A DNA stretch of 63,004 nt from Chth-196 sp044376515 (lineage in GTDB: Bacteria > Verrucomicrobiota > Verrucomicrobiia > Chthoniobacterales > Chthoniobacteraceae), in assembly GCA_044376515.1 (NCBI GenBank), contig JBILKV010000003.1, forward strand, positions 1 to 63,004. The letters run 5' to 3'. A model generated the notes under the pieces. That model did not search any database and was not told the DNA's origin. It worked only from the letters and a program-made list of their open reading frames with translations. Positions 41,424 to 49,756 of this stretch are shown here, one piece after another. Numbering within the stretch: position 1 is the first letter of the stretch; every line of letters begins with the position of its first letter. A program made the translations under genes and the position numbers.

Positions 41424-42578
41424 ATGAACCGCCGAAGTGTGCTAGCGCTGTTGCTCGCCGTGGGGGGGCTGTTGGCTGTCGGGATCGTGATGCTTGCGAG
41501 CACTGGCGAATTCGCGGAGGACGCCCACGGGCGCCCGTACTTTTTCCTGCACCACCAACTCGGTTGGCTGGCGGTTGGAACCGTGGTGTGCTGGGGTGTG
41601 TCGCGGGTGGACTATCATCTTTGGATCAGGCACTGGCGGTGGACGTACGTCGCATCGATTGTACTCCTTGTGTTGTGCTTCATCCCCCCGATCGGAGCGA
41701 GGATCAACGGCTCTTCCCGCTGGATCCGGCTCGGGTTTGGAACGTTCCAGCCCTCGGAACTGGCGAAATTCGCGGCGGTGACCATGTTGGCATGGTGGTT
41801 CTCGCGCGAGGAACGCGTGGAGGATCAGAAGCTGAAGGGCTTCATTGTGCCCCTTGGTCTGGTGAGCGTTCTGATGGGGCTGATCGTGCTGGAGGTGGAT
41901 GTTGGGTCGACCGCCCTGATCGGCGCTACGACGCTGGTAATCATGTTTGTCGCCGGGTCGCCCTGGCAGTTTGTAGTTCCCATCATCGTCGCCGGTGTCA
42001 GCGTCATCGGTGGAGCGATCATGGCGATGCCCGAGCGGATGGGCCGTTTTCTTGCGTTCCTCCATCCCGAGCGCTATCCGAAGGACGCCTACCAGACCAC
42101 GCAGGGCTTGATCGCACTCGGCAGCGGCGGGATCTCGGGGCTCGGGCTTGGAAACGGAAGGCAGAAGCTTCTCTACCTCCCATTTGCCCACACGGACTTC
42201 ATTTTCCCAGTGATCGGCGAGGAACTGGGGCTGGCGGGGACGTTGGGAATCGTGCTGGCCTACATCCTGTTCATCCTCGGCGGGGTCACCATCGCGGTGA
42301 AGGCGCGCGACCGAGCAGGGCTGCTGCTTGGAATGGGAATCGTAATGATCATCGCCACGCAGGCTGCGGTGAACATCGGCGTCACCACCGAACTACTGCC
42401 CAACAAGGGATTGCCGCTGCCCTTCATTTCCTACGGCGGCTCAAACCTCCTCTTCTGCCTGGCCTGCGTCGGGGTGCTCATCAACATCTACCGCCAGGGA
42501 CTGACCGAGCAGGAAGAGGAGCAGTTGGAGCAGCTCGAACTCGTGCTTCAATCCGAACGGAGACCCGTGCGACTCTAA
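41424..42578 (+). CDS. ftsW: Lipid II glycosyltransferase FtsW (SEDS family)
   Basis: A 384-residue multi-spanning membrane protein with SEDS signatures: GARINGSSRWIRLGFGTFQPSELAKFAAV, the catalytic-region LEVDVGSTALIGATTLV, YQTTQGLIALGSGG and the C-terminal LPLPFISYGGSNLL. Its position next to murG in the dcw operon indicates FtsW rather than RodA. It polymerises septal glycan with FtsI. Its stop and the murG start are separated by one base. Confidence 0.96.
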   Translation: MNRRSVLALLLAVGGLLAVGIVMLASTGEFAEDAHGRPYFFLHHQLGWLAVGTVVCWGVSRVDYHLWIRHWRWTYVASIVLLVLCFIPPIGARINGSSRWIRLGFGTFQPSELAKFAAVTMLAWWFSREERVEDQKLKGFIVPLGLVSVLMGLIVLEVDVGSTALIGATTLVIMFVAGSPWQFVVPIIVAGVSVIGGAIMAMPERMGRFLAFLHPERYPKDAYQTTQGLIALGSGGISGLGLGNGRQKLLYLPFAHTDFIFPVIGEELGLAGTLGIVLAYILFILGGVTIAVKARDRAGLLLGMGIVMIIATQAAVNIGVTTELLPNKGLPLPFISYGGSNLLFCLACVGVLINIYRQGLTEQEEEQLEQLELVLQSERRPVRL

Positions 42579-42579
42579 T

Positions 42580-43683
42580 ATGAAACGCTTTGCCATAGCT
42601 GCGGGCGGAACCGGAGGACACCTCTTTCCCGGCTTGGCCGTCGCCGAAGTCCTTCACGCATGGGGGCATCAGGTGCTCTTGCTCACCTCCGAAAAACACA
42701 TCGACGCTGTTGCGACCGAGGGGCGGTCCGAGTTCCGGATTGCGCGCCTTCCGGGGATGGGACTGCCCCGCGGCTTCTCGCTGCAGACCCTGAAGTTCCT
42801 GGCCCGCTTTGCTCGCGGAATCCTGCAGTGCCGGAGCCTGTTTTCCGATTTTCAACCCGCAGCTGTACTGGGCATGGGCGGGTTCACTTCGATCGCACCG
42901 ATTCTCGCCGGGCGCCTGAGCGGGTTGCCCGTTTTCGTACACGAATCCAACGCGATTCCGGGAAAGGCCAACCGGCTCAACGCGCGATTGGCCGGCGGCT
43001 GGCTCGCCGGTTTTGAAGAGTGCGTGCAGCGAATTCCCTCGGTGCCTTGCGAGGTGACGGGCACTCCGGTGCGCGGGGCATTCCTCAAGCGCCCTTCCCA
43101 GACGGAAGCCCTCCGGAGCTTCGGTCTTTCACCGGACCGCAAAACGGTGCTGGTCATGGGGGGAAGTCAAGGCGCCGCCGGAGTGAACCAGGCGGTGATG
43201 GAAGCCGCCGCGCACCTCGCGGAATCAGGGTTCCAGTTTTTGCACATCACCGGCGCGGCTGATGAAAAAACGGTGGCTGCGTTTTACCAGAAAGCGGGAA
43301 TACCCGCGTGGACCGCCGCCTTTCACCACGCCATGCAGGACGCCTACAGCGCCGCAGACATCGCGGTGGCACGCTCCGGAGCGGCCAGCCTCACGGAACT
43401 TTCCTACTTTGGCCTGCCCTCCGTTCTTATCCCGTACCCGTACGCGGCCGAGGACCACCAGACTTTCAACGCAAAGATTTTCAGTAGCGTCGGCGCCGCG
43501 GTTTTGGTGCAGGAACGGGAGGCAGACGGCCCTTTTCTGGCGGCTGAAATCACACGGATCCTTGGGGACACCCGGGTGTGGGAAACGATGACAAAGGCCT
43601 GCAGGGCGCTGTACAAAAGCGACGCAGCCGAGCGCGTGGCGCGTGTTCTTTTACAGGCAGCAGAGGGGAGGGAACACCAATGA
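42580..43683 (+). CDS. murG: UDP-GlcNAc:lipid I N-acetylglucosaminyltransferase
   Basis: A 367-residue GT28 enzyme that makes lipid II at the inner leaflet. The N-terminal loop AAGGTGGHLFPGLAVAEVL, GMGGFTSIAPILAGRLSGLPVFVHESNAIPGKANR, VMGGSQGAAGVNQAV and the donor site ARSGAASLTELSYFGLPSVLIPYPYAAEDHQTFNA are all present. It overlaps murCB by ATGA. Confidence 0.97.
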   Translation: MKRFAIAAGGTGGHLFPGLAVAEVLHAWGHQVLLLTSEKHIDAVATEGRSEFRIARLPGMGLPRGFSLQTLKFLARFARGILQCRSLFSDFQPAAVLGMGGFTSIAPILAGRLSGLPVFVHESNAIPGKANRLNARLAGGWLAGFEECVQRIPSVPCEVTGTPVRGAFLKRPSQTEALRSFGLSPDRKTVLVMGGSQGAAGVNQAVMEAAAHLAESGFQFLHITGAADEKTVAAFYQKAGIPAWTAAFHHAMQDAYSAADIAVARSGAASLTELSYFGLPSVLIPYPYAAEDHQTFNAKIFSSVGAAVLVQEREADGPFLAAEITRILGDTRVWETMTKACRALYKSDAAERVARVLLQAAEGREHQ

Positions 43684-46028
43684 AAGAATTGCTTTCCAGC
43701 GCCCCTGCCGGGGCATCGTTTGGCGGCCGCGACGAGACCGGCGACCTGGGTCGCTGGCTTGAGGGAGGGAGCCGCCGGATACACCTCATTGGCGTGGCCG
43801 GATCGGGGATGAGCGGGATCGCCGCGCTGCTCTTGGAGTTGGGACACCGGGTGAGCGGCTCCGACAAGGTCACCACGGTCGAGGTTGAAAGACTCCGCAC
43901 TGCCGGGCTTGATTTTCACTCGCCCTCAAACGCGGATGCGGCGGGCGCGGCGGACTTGGTGGTGTACTCTTCTGCGATCCGGGCCGAACACCCGGATTTT
44001 GCAGCGGCCTCCGGTTTGAAGGTGTGGATGGTGCGCAGGGCCGAGGCGCTTGCCGCCATGCTCGGCACGCGGCGGGGTATTGTGGTGGCGGGCATGCATG
44101 GAAAGACGACCACCTCCGCCATGGCGGCGCATGTGCTTCGCGCCGGCGAGTTGAATCCCTCGCACTACGTGGGCGCGGAGATTCCCCTGCTGGGCACCAA
44201 CGCGCACTGGAATGCCGATGGCGAATGGTTCGTTGCCGAGGGTGACGAGAGTGACGGGACACTGGCCCTTTACGAAACGGAACACTCGATTGTGCTCAAC
44301 GTGGAGGAGGAGCATCTGGATTACTACAGGGACATCGAAGCCATCGACGCGGTCTTCCTCCAGCTTCTGGCCAACACGCGCGGCAAGGTTTTTTTCTGCG
44401 CCGACGATCCGCATGCGTCGCGGCTGTGCGCGGGACACGAGGGCGCGGTATCCTACGGGGAACGATCCACCGCGTTCTACCGGTTTGACGACCTGCACCT
44501 GAAGCCGTTCCAGAGCCACTTCCGGGTGGTCCGCGACGGCAAGCCGCTTGGGGCGATCACCCTGAACATTCCCGGCCGCCACAACGCGAGCAACGCTGTA
44601 AGTGTCGTGGCGCTCGCCACGGAACTGGGGGTGCCCTTCGCCAGAATCGCGCGCGCGCTCGAGAGCTTTCGTGGTGCCAAGCGCCGGTTTGAAATCAAGT
44701 ACCGCTCCCCGAAATTCATGGTGGTCGACGACTACGGCCATCATCCGACCGAGGTACGTGCGACGCTGGCGGCGGCGCGCAACGCCGGGGCGGGGCGCCT
44801 GCTTGTGGTCTTCCAACCCCACCGCTACAGCCGCACCGCCGCTCTGAAGGAGGAGTTTGGCAGGGCCTTTTCGGACGCCGCCGAGGTTTGGGTGACATCG
44901 ATCTATGCAGCCAGCGAACCGCCGATGGAGGGAGTCACCGGGGAGGTGCTGGTAGAGGAAATGCGCCGCGACGGACATCCAGCCGCCCACTATCAGCCCG
45001 ACCGGACCCGCCTGCTGCTGGAGGTGGGCAGGAGCCTGCGTCCCGGAGACTGCGTGCTGACCCTCGGGGCGGGCAACATCCACGAGCAGGCGGCGGGTCT
45101 GGCGCGCGACCTGACGGTGCTCGAGGCGCTGCAGCAGGCCATGGGGGCCGGCGAGGCGCGCCTTTACGAACCTCTTGCAAAGCACACCACCCTCCGCATT
45201 GGCGGTCCGGCGCAATACTGGCTCGAACCCGAGACGGAGGAGGGTTTCGCGCATGTGGTGCGGTACTGCCACCGGGAGGGCGTGCCCCTCTTTGTCATCG
45301 GGCGTGGCTCCAACCTGCTGGTGCGTGACGGCGGGATCCGCGGGGTGGTCGTGTATTTGGGCCGGGGCGAGTTCAAGCACCTGGAGGTGCGCGGCACCCA
45401 GATCATCGCCGGTGCGGGAGTCCGGCAGAAAGAGTTGGCGCTTGCGGCGAGGGATGCAGGCCTCGGCGGTTTCGAGTGGTTTGAGGGGATTCCCGGAAAT
45501 GTCGGGGGAGCGCTCCGGATGAACGCCGGTGCCATGGGGGCGGAGACCTTTGCTCAGGTAGTGAGCATGCGTTATGTCGACAGCAAAGGAGAGTTCCACA
45601 CGCGGACGCCGGCCGAAATTGAGGTGCACTACCGGAGCGTTCCCTTGTTAAGGGAGAACTACGCTGTCTCAGCAACCTTCTCGGGAGAGCCCGCGGCGGC
45701 CGAGAGAATCGAGGAACGGCTCGAGGCCTCGGTGCGCAAGCGGCGCACCTCCCAGCCGCGGGAATCCAGTGCGGGGTGCATTTTCAAAAACCCGGCGGAG
45801 GTGCCTGCGGGACGCCTTATTGAGGAACTTGGATTGAAAGGCAGCCGCGCCGGAGGGGCGAAGGTATCGGAGGTGCACGGGAATTTCCTGGTCAACGACA
45901 GGGATGCGACGGCGGGAGAGATGTTGTCGCTGATCTCTCGGGTGCAGGCGCTTGCGCTTTCAAAACGGGGGATCCAACTGGAGACCGAGGTGCAGATTGT
46001 TGGGGAAGAAAAGGTTGCGTATGTCTGA
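43680..46028 (+). CDS. murC: Fused UDP-MurNAc L-alanine ligase (MurC) and UDP-MurNAc dehydrogenase (MurB)
   Basis: A 782-residue bifunctional protein. Residues about 25-480 are MurC: HLIGVAGSGMSGIAALLLELGH, the ATP loop G138-M-H-G-K142, EGDESDGTLALY and VDDYGHHPTEVRATL. From about residue 490 the FAD-dependent MurB follows: LAKHTTLRIGGPAQYWL, VIGRGSNLLVRDGG, WFEGIPGNVGGALRMNAGAMG, SSAGCIFKNP and VHGNFLVN. The acid residue position, often Ser, is Cys here (AGCIFKNP), as in some type II enzymes. The order of steps is inverted in the protein (MurC acts after MurB). A fused MurC-MurB keeps both enzymes together; the reading frame is continuous with no sign of sequencing error. An upstream frame from 43578 lies inside murG. 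Confidence 0.96.
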   Translation: MKELLSSAPAGASFGGRDETGDLGRWLEGGSRRIHLIGVAGSGMSGIAALLLELGHRVSGSDKVTTVEVERLRTAGLDFHSPSNADAAGAADLVVYSSAIRAEHPDFAAASGLKVWMVRRAEALAAMLGTRRGIVVAGMHGKTTTSAMAAHVLRAGELNPSHYVGAEIPLLGTNAHWNADGEWFVAEGDESDGTLALYETEHSIVLNVEEEHLDYYRDIEAIDAVFLQLLANTRGKVFFCADDPHASRLCAGHEGAVSYGERSTAFYRFDDLHLKPFQSHFRVVRDGKPLGAITLNIPGRHNASNAVSVVALATELGVPFARIARALESFRGAKRRFEIKYRSPKFMVVDDYGHHPTEVRATLAAARNAGAGRLLVVFQPHRYSRTAALKEEFGRAFSDAAEVWVTSIYAASEPPMEGVTGEVLVEEMRRDGHPAAHYQPDRTRLLLEVGRSLRPGDCVLTLGAGNIHEQAAGLARDLTVLEALQQAMGAGEARLYEPLAKHTTLRIGGPAQYWLEPETEEGFAHVVRYCHREGVPLFVIGRGSNLLVRDGGIRGVVVYLGRGEFKHLEVRGTQIIAGAGVRQKELALAARDAGLGGFEWFEGIPGNVGGALRMNAGAMGAETFAQVVSMRYVDSKGEFHTRTPAEIEVHYRSVPLLRENYAVSATFSGEPAAAERIEERLEASVRKRRTSQPRESSAGCIFKNPAEVPAGRLIEELGLKGSRAGGAKVSEVHGNFLVNDRDATAGEMLSLISRVQALALSKRGIQLETEVQIVGEEKVAYV

Positions 46029-46965
46029 AAAAGCCACACAGGGTCCGGGCCTCCGCGGGAGGCACATTGCAGTGCTCATGGGTGGGCCGGGGTCCGAGCG
46101 GCCGGTTTCGCTGGCCTCGGGTGCGGGGGTGGCGGCGGCATTGCGCAGCCTTGGGGCGGAGGTGTTCGAGGTGGATGTGCGGGACGCGGGCTTTGTGGTG
46201 CCGGCTGGAGTTGAAATTGCCTTCAATGTGGTCCACGGAACCTTTGGGGAGGACGGTCAGTTGCAGCGCCTCCTGGAAGGGCGCGGGATCCGGTATACGG
46301 GCGAGGGAGTGCCCGGAAGTGAGCTGGCCATCGACAAGATCGCGACCAAGCGGCGACTGGTGGAACATGGCGTGCCGACGCCTCGCTTCGAGGTGCTCCG
46401 GGCGGGGGAGCGGCCCTCGCTGCCGCTGCCCTTCGTGTTGAAGGCTCCGAAGGAGGGATCCAGCGTGGGGGTCTACATCGTGCGGGATGCTGCGGAGGTG
46501 GAGGCGCGCCTGGCCGAGGTGCGTGGCTACGCGGATGAAATCCTCGTGGAGGCCTACGTGGCGGGGCGGGAGTTGACGGTGGGTGTTCTGGGGGAGCGCG
46601 CGTTGCCCGTGGTGGAGATCCGCCCCAAGGAGGGGTTCTACGACTTTCAAAACAAGTACCCGTTTTTAAATCCACAGGCCGCGGGGGCTGACCACTGGTG
46701 TCCGGCCCCCCTCGACGAGGAGGTGACCCGCCGCGTCCAGCAGGTCGGGTTGGCGGCGCACCGGGCCCTCGGGCTGGAGGTCTACAGCCGGGTGGACATT
46801 CTTTTGGACGCCGCGGATGCACCGGTCGTGCTTGAGATAAATACAATTCCGGGTATGACGCAGGTCAGTCTTTTGCCTGAAGCCGCCGCAGCCGCCGGGA
46901 TCTCCTATGCGGCCCTCTGTGCGGAGGTTTTATCCCTTTCCGAACGAAGAGTTTCCAGCAAATGA
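46021..46965 (+). CDS. ddl: D-alanine--D-alanine ligase
   Basis: A 314-residue ATP-grasp enzyme that makes D-Ala-D-Ala for MurF. The N-terminal IAVLMGGPGSERPVSLASG, FNVVHGTFGEDGQLQ, VLKAPKEGSSVGVY and the C-terminal LEINTIPGMTQVSLLPEAA motifs match Ddl. ATG 46021 overlaps murCB by 8 bases, and its stop overlaps the ftsQ start (ATGA). The longer frame from 45952 is inside murB. Confidence 0.96.
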   Translation: MSEKATQGPGLRGRHIAVLMGGPGSERPVSLASGAGVAAALRSLGAEVFEVDVRDAGFVVPAGVEIAFNVVHGTFGEDGQLQRLLEGRGIRYTGEGVPGSELAIDKIATKRRLVEHGVPTPRFEVLRAGERPSLPLPFVLKAPKEGSSVGVYIVRDAAEVEARLAEVRGYADEILVEAYVAGRELTVGVLGERALPVVEIRPKEGFYDFQNKYPFLNPQAAGADHWCPAPLDEEVTRRVQQVGLAAHRALGLEVYSRVDILLDAADAPVVLEINTIPGMTQVSLLPEAAAAAGISYAALCAEVLSLSERRVSSK

Positions 46966-48443
46966 GCTTCTTCTCAAGCACCACCTCAAACCGCCGCATC
47001 AAGAGCGGCAGGGAAAAGCGCGCCCACAACCTGTTGGAGGTCAGTACGCGGCCCCACCGTGAGAACCGCCTGCAGATACGGCGCCGCTTTTCGGTTGTCG
47101 TGAAGGTGCTGCTGCTGGTGGGACTTGTCGCAGGATTGGCCTTTGGCGGCCGTGGTCTGGTCAATCGCCTGATCTGGGAAAACCCCTCGTACGCGCTTGC
47201 CGACATCCGGGTGGCCACGGACGGCCTGCTCACCCGTGTGCAGGTCTTGGAGTTGCTCGAGGTTTGGGAGGGCAAAAACATCTTCACGGTGGACGTCGCC
47301 AAGCTGAAACGGGAATTGGATGCCCTGCCGCAGGTGGAGAAGGCTGAGATCCGTCGGTACCTGCCCGACCGCCTTGAGATCAAGATCGTCGAGCGGCAGC
47401 CAGTGGCGTGGGTGGCGGCCTCGGCCGATGTCCCGCTCGGCGTGGGGGTGGACTCGCTGCTGGTAGACACTCGCGGCTTTGTGATGCGCACGCGCAAGGT
47501 GCTCCCCGAACATCTGGCTCTGCCGCGGATTATTGGCGTGGTCATGGAGGACGTGGCCCCCGGCCAGAAACTCCCCACCGCGGAGGCTCTGGCTGCGCTG
47601 GAATTGATCAAGCTCAGCGTGGAGGACCTGCGCTGGCAGCCTAGGGTCGTGGATGTCAGCAAGGGCTATTGTCTCGTTGTCTCCGATGACCGCCGGGCGA
47701 AAGTCACCTTCGGGTTCGACAATATTGAGGGGCAGCTTGGCAGGCTGCGCCAATTGCTCGACTACGTGGAGCCCCAGAACCGGGAGCTCCAGTCGGTGAA
47801 CCTGATGTTGGAGCGCAACATTCCCGTGGTTTTCGCGCCGCCGCCCGCACCCCCCACGCTTCAGGTCGTCGATCCCAAGACGGGCAAGCCCAAGCCCGGC
47901 GTCAAGGGGTCACCCGTGGTGCAAATACCAGCCCTCCAGAGCGGTGTCTCTGGCGGGGTGGTTCAGCCGCCGGGCGCCTCCATCCCCAACCCGGTGACCG
48001 CACTGCCCGCGCACGCGACGCCCCGTGTAGGCGCGCCGCTTCCCGTCGCCGCCAAGGCGCCTGCCGTTGTTGCAGACCCCGTGGTGCGTCGGTCGGAGCC
48101 CCCGCGTATTCCAGAGCTGGACCCCCCGGCGCCCAAGAAAACCAAGGCCGAGCCCGAGCGCGTCTTGAAGATGGCGAAACTCACCGAACCGCCGCCCGCA
48201 CGCCCGAAGGAGGCGCCCGAAAAGCCGGCGCGCCGCAAGAGCGAAAGGGAGCGGGAGGACGAGGAACCCCAGCGTCCACCAAAGGCGGTCAGGGCGAGCG
48301 AACCGCCTCCCAAGAGCGAGGCGCGGTCAAAGCCCGCCCTGCAAGCGCCGTCAGAACCGCAACCGCGCACGTCCCCGCCGGCCTCTCCTTCGAGTATCCT
48401 TCCAAGTGACACCCTGAGAAAACTTTTCAACCCCCATGGCTAG
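46962..48443 (+). CDS. ftsQ: FtsQ-like cell division protein with long proline-rich tail
   Basis: A 493-residue bitopic protein. Basic cytoplasmic N-terminus, membrane helix at about 46-63 (VVVKVLLLVGLVAGLAF), a POTRA domain at about 75-143 (YALADIRVATDGLLTRVQVLELL, VEKAEIRRYLPDRLEIKIVERQPVAW) and the FtsQ beta domain to about 285. Odd: from about residue 288 to the end there is a 200-residue Pro/Ala/Lys/Glu-rich, low-complexity extension, much longer than in E. coli FtsQ (276 residues). The tail includes basic-acidic stretches and would lie in the periplasm. It overlaps ftsA by 8 bases. Confidence 0.92.
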   Translation: MSFFSSTTSNRRIKSGREKRAHNLLEVSTRPHRENRLQIRRRFSVVVKVLLLVGLVAGLAFGGRGLVNRLIWENPSYALADIRVATDGLLTRVQVLELLEVWEGKNIFTVDVAKLKRELDALPQVEKAEIRRYLPDRLEIKIVERQPVAWVAASADVPLGVGVDSLLVDTRGFVMRTRKVLPEHLALPRIIGVVMEDVAPGQKLPTAEALAALELIKLSVEDLRWQPRVVDVSKGYCLVVSDDRRAKVTFGFDNIEGQLGRLRQLLDYVEPQNRELQSVNLMLERNIPVVFAPPPAPPTLQVVDPKTGKPKPGVKGSPVVQIPALQSGVSGGVVQPPGASIPNPVTALPAHATPRVGAPLPVAAKAPAVVADPVVRRSEPPRIPELDPPAPKKTKAEPERVLKMAKLTEPPPARPKEAPEKPARRKSEREREDEEPQRPPKAVRASEPPPKSEARSKPALQAPSEPQPRTSPPASPSSILPSDTLRKLFNPHG

Positions 48444-49641
48444 AGAGCAGATCGTTGTCGGATTGGAAATCGGCACCTCCAAGGTTGCCGTGGTGGTGGG
48501 CGATGTGCGCCCGGACCAACCGCTGCGTATTCTTGGCGTCGGACTCACGCCCTCGCGCGGCGTGCGCAAGGGGGAGATCGTGGACTTGGACACCGCCTCC
48601 CGGTGCGTGCGGGATGCCCTCGCGGACGCCGAGACCCACAGCGACGTGGACATCCGTTCGGTGTACCTGGGCGTTTCCGGGGCGCACATCCGCTCCGTCC
48701 AGAGCCGGGGTTCAGCGGAGATCACCGAGGAGCAGGGGGAGGTGGACCTGGAACACATCCACCAGGTGCAGGAGGATGCCCGACAGGTGAAACTCCCTCC
48801 AGATCACTGTTTTCTGCACACAATCTTGCAGCATTACTACGTTGACGGGCAGGATGAGGTGCTCAATCCGGTCGGCCTGCACGGAAGCCGTCTGGAGGCG
48901 GATTTCCAGATCGTCCACGGGGCCGGCAAGCGCATCAGCAATTCCATCCGGTGTGTGCGCGAGCTGGGGGTGGAGGTGACCCATCCCGTCTTCAATGGGG
49001 TCGCCGCGGCTCAGGTGGTGCTCAACGCCGACCAGAAAAACGCGGGTGCCGTGATGATCGACATGGGGGGCGGGACCACCGACTACGTCGCCTACAACCA
49101 TGGTGCCGTGCGGGCCTGCGGGAGCATCGCCCTCGGCGGCGACCACATCACCAATGACATTTCCCTCGGGGTGCGCATTCCCATGGCGCGCGCCGAGTGG
49201 CTTAAGGTCAACGAAGGAGGCGTGCTCCTGAGTGGCGAACCGGCCGAGGGGCGGGTCGTCCTTAAGCCGGAGGCGGGCTTCGCTGGCTGCTCCATCGAGC
49301 GCAGGCAGCTCAACATGATCATTGCGTGCCGCGTTCGCGAGACGCTCCAACTGGTCAAACGCGAACTGGATGCTGTCAACGCCTTCAAGTACCTGGGAGG
49401 CGGCATCCTCCTGACCGGAGGCTGCAGTTTACTCGAGGGAGTCGAGGATCTGGCGGCCGACGTCTTTGGCGTGCCGGTGCGCCTCACGCATGCCCACGCG
49501 GTCTCCGGGCCGGCGTCCGCGTTTGAAAATCCGCAACTCTCGGCCGCGATCGGCCTGATTAAGTACGCGCAGGCCATGCAGCCCGAACCTGTGGTCAAAC
49601 CGCTGCGCAAGTTTTTCGGCCGGTTCCTCTCCGGTCGCTGA
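48436..49641 (+). CDS. ftsA: Cell division protein FtsA
   Basis: A 401-residue actin-like ATPase that tethers FtsZ to the membrane. Phosphate-1 motif VVGLEIGTSKVAVVVG, the inserted 1C domain (RSVYLGVSGAHIRSVQSRG), phosphate-2 MIDMGGGTTDYVAY, adenosine motif LGGGILLTGGCSLLEGV, and the C-terminal amphipathic membrane-targeting helix LRKFFGRFLSGR are all visible. Its start overlaps ftsQ. It is followed by a 115-base gap, the largest within the division part of the operon. Confidence 0.96.
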   Translation: MAREQIVVGLEIGTSKVAVVVGDVRPDQPLRILGVGLTPSRGVRKGEIVDLDTASRCVRDALADAETHSDVDIRSVYLGVSGAHIRSVQSRGSAEITEEQGEVDLEHIHQVQEDARQVKLPPDHCFLHTILQHYYVDGQDEVLNPVGLHGSRLEADFQIVHGAGKRISNSIRCVRELGVEVTHPVFNGVAAAQVVLNADQKNAGAVMIDMGGGTTDYVAYNHGAVRACGSIALGGDHITNDISLGVRIPMARAEWLKVNEGGVLLSGEPAEGRVVLKPEAGFAGCSIERRQLNMIIACRVRETLQLVKRELDAVNAFKYLGGGILLTGGCSLLEGVEDLAADVFGVPVRLTHAHAVSGPASAFENPQLSAAIGLIKYAQAMQPEPVVKPLRKFFGRFLSGR

Positions 49642-49756
49642 GCCCATGCCGCCACCTCCTTTCCGCTTGTTGGCAGACCTTCTCAGGACGCTCCCTGCTT
49701 CTTCTCTGACCCAGTCCCTTTGATTTTCCCCCGGCGGCCACTCCTTTTTGAATGCC

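Noticed and set aside
43926..45629. 567-codon minus-strand frame opposite murCB
   Set aside because: Antisense shadow; MurC and MurB motifs on the plus strand are unambiguous.
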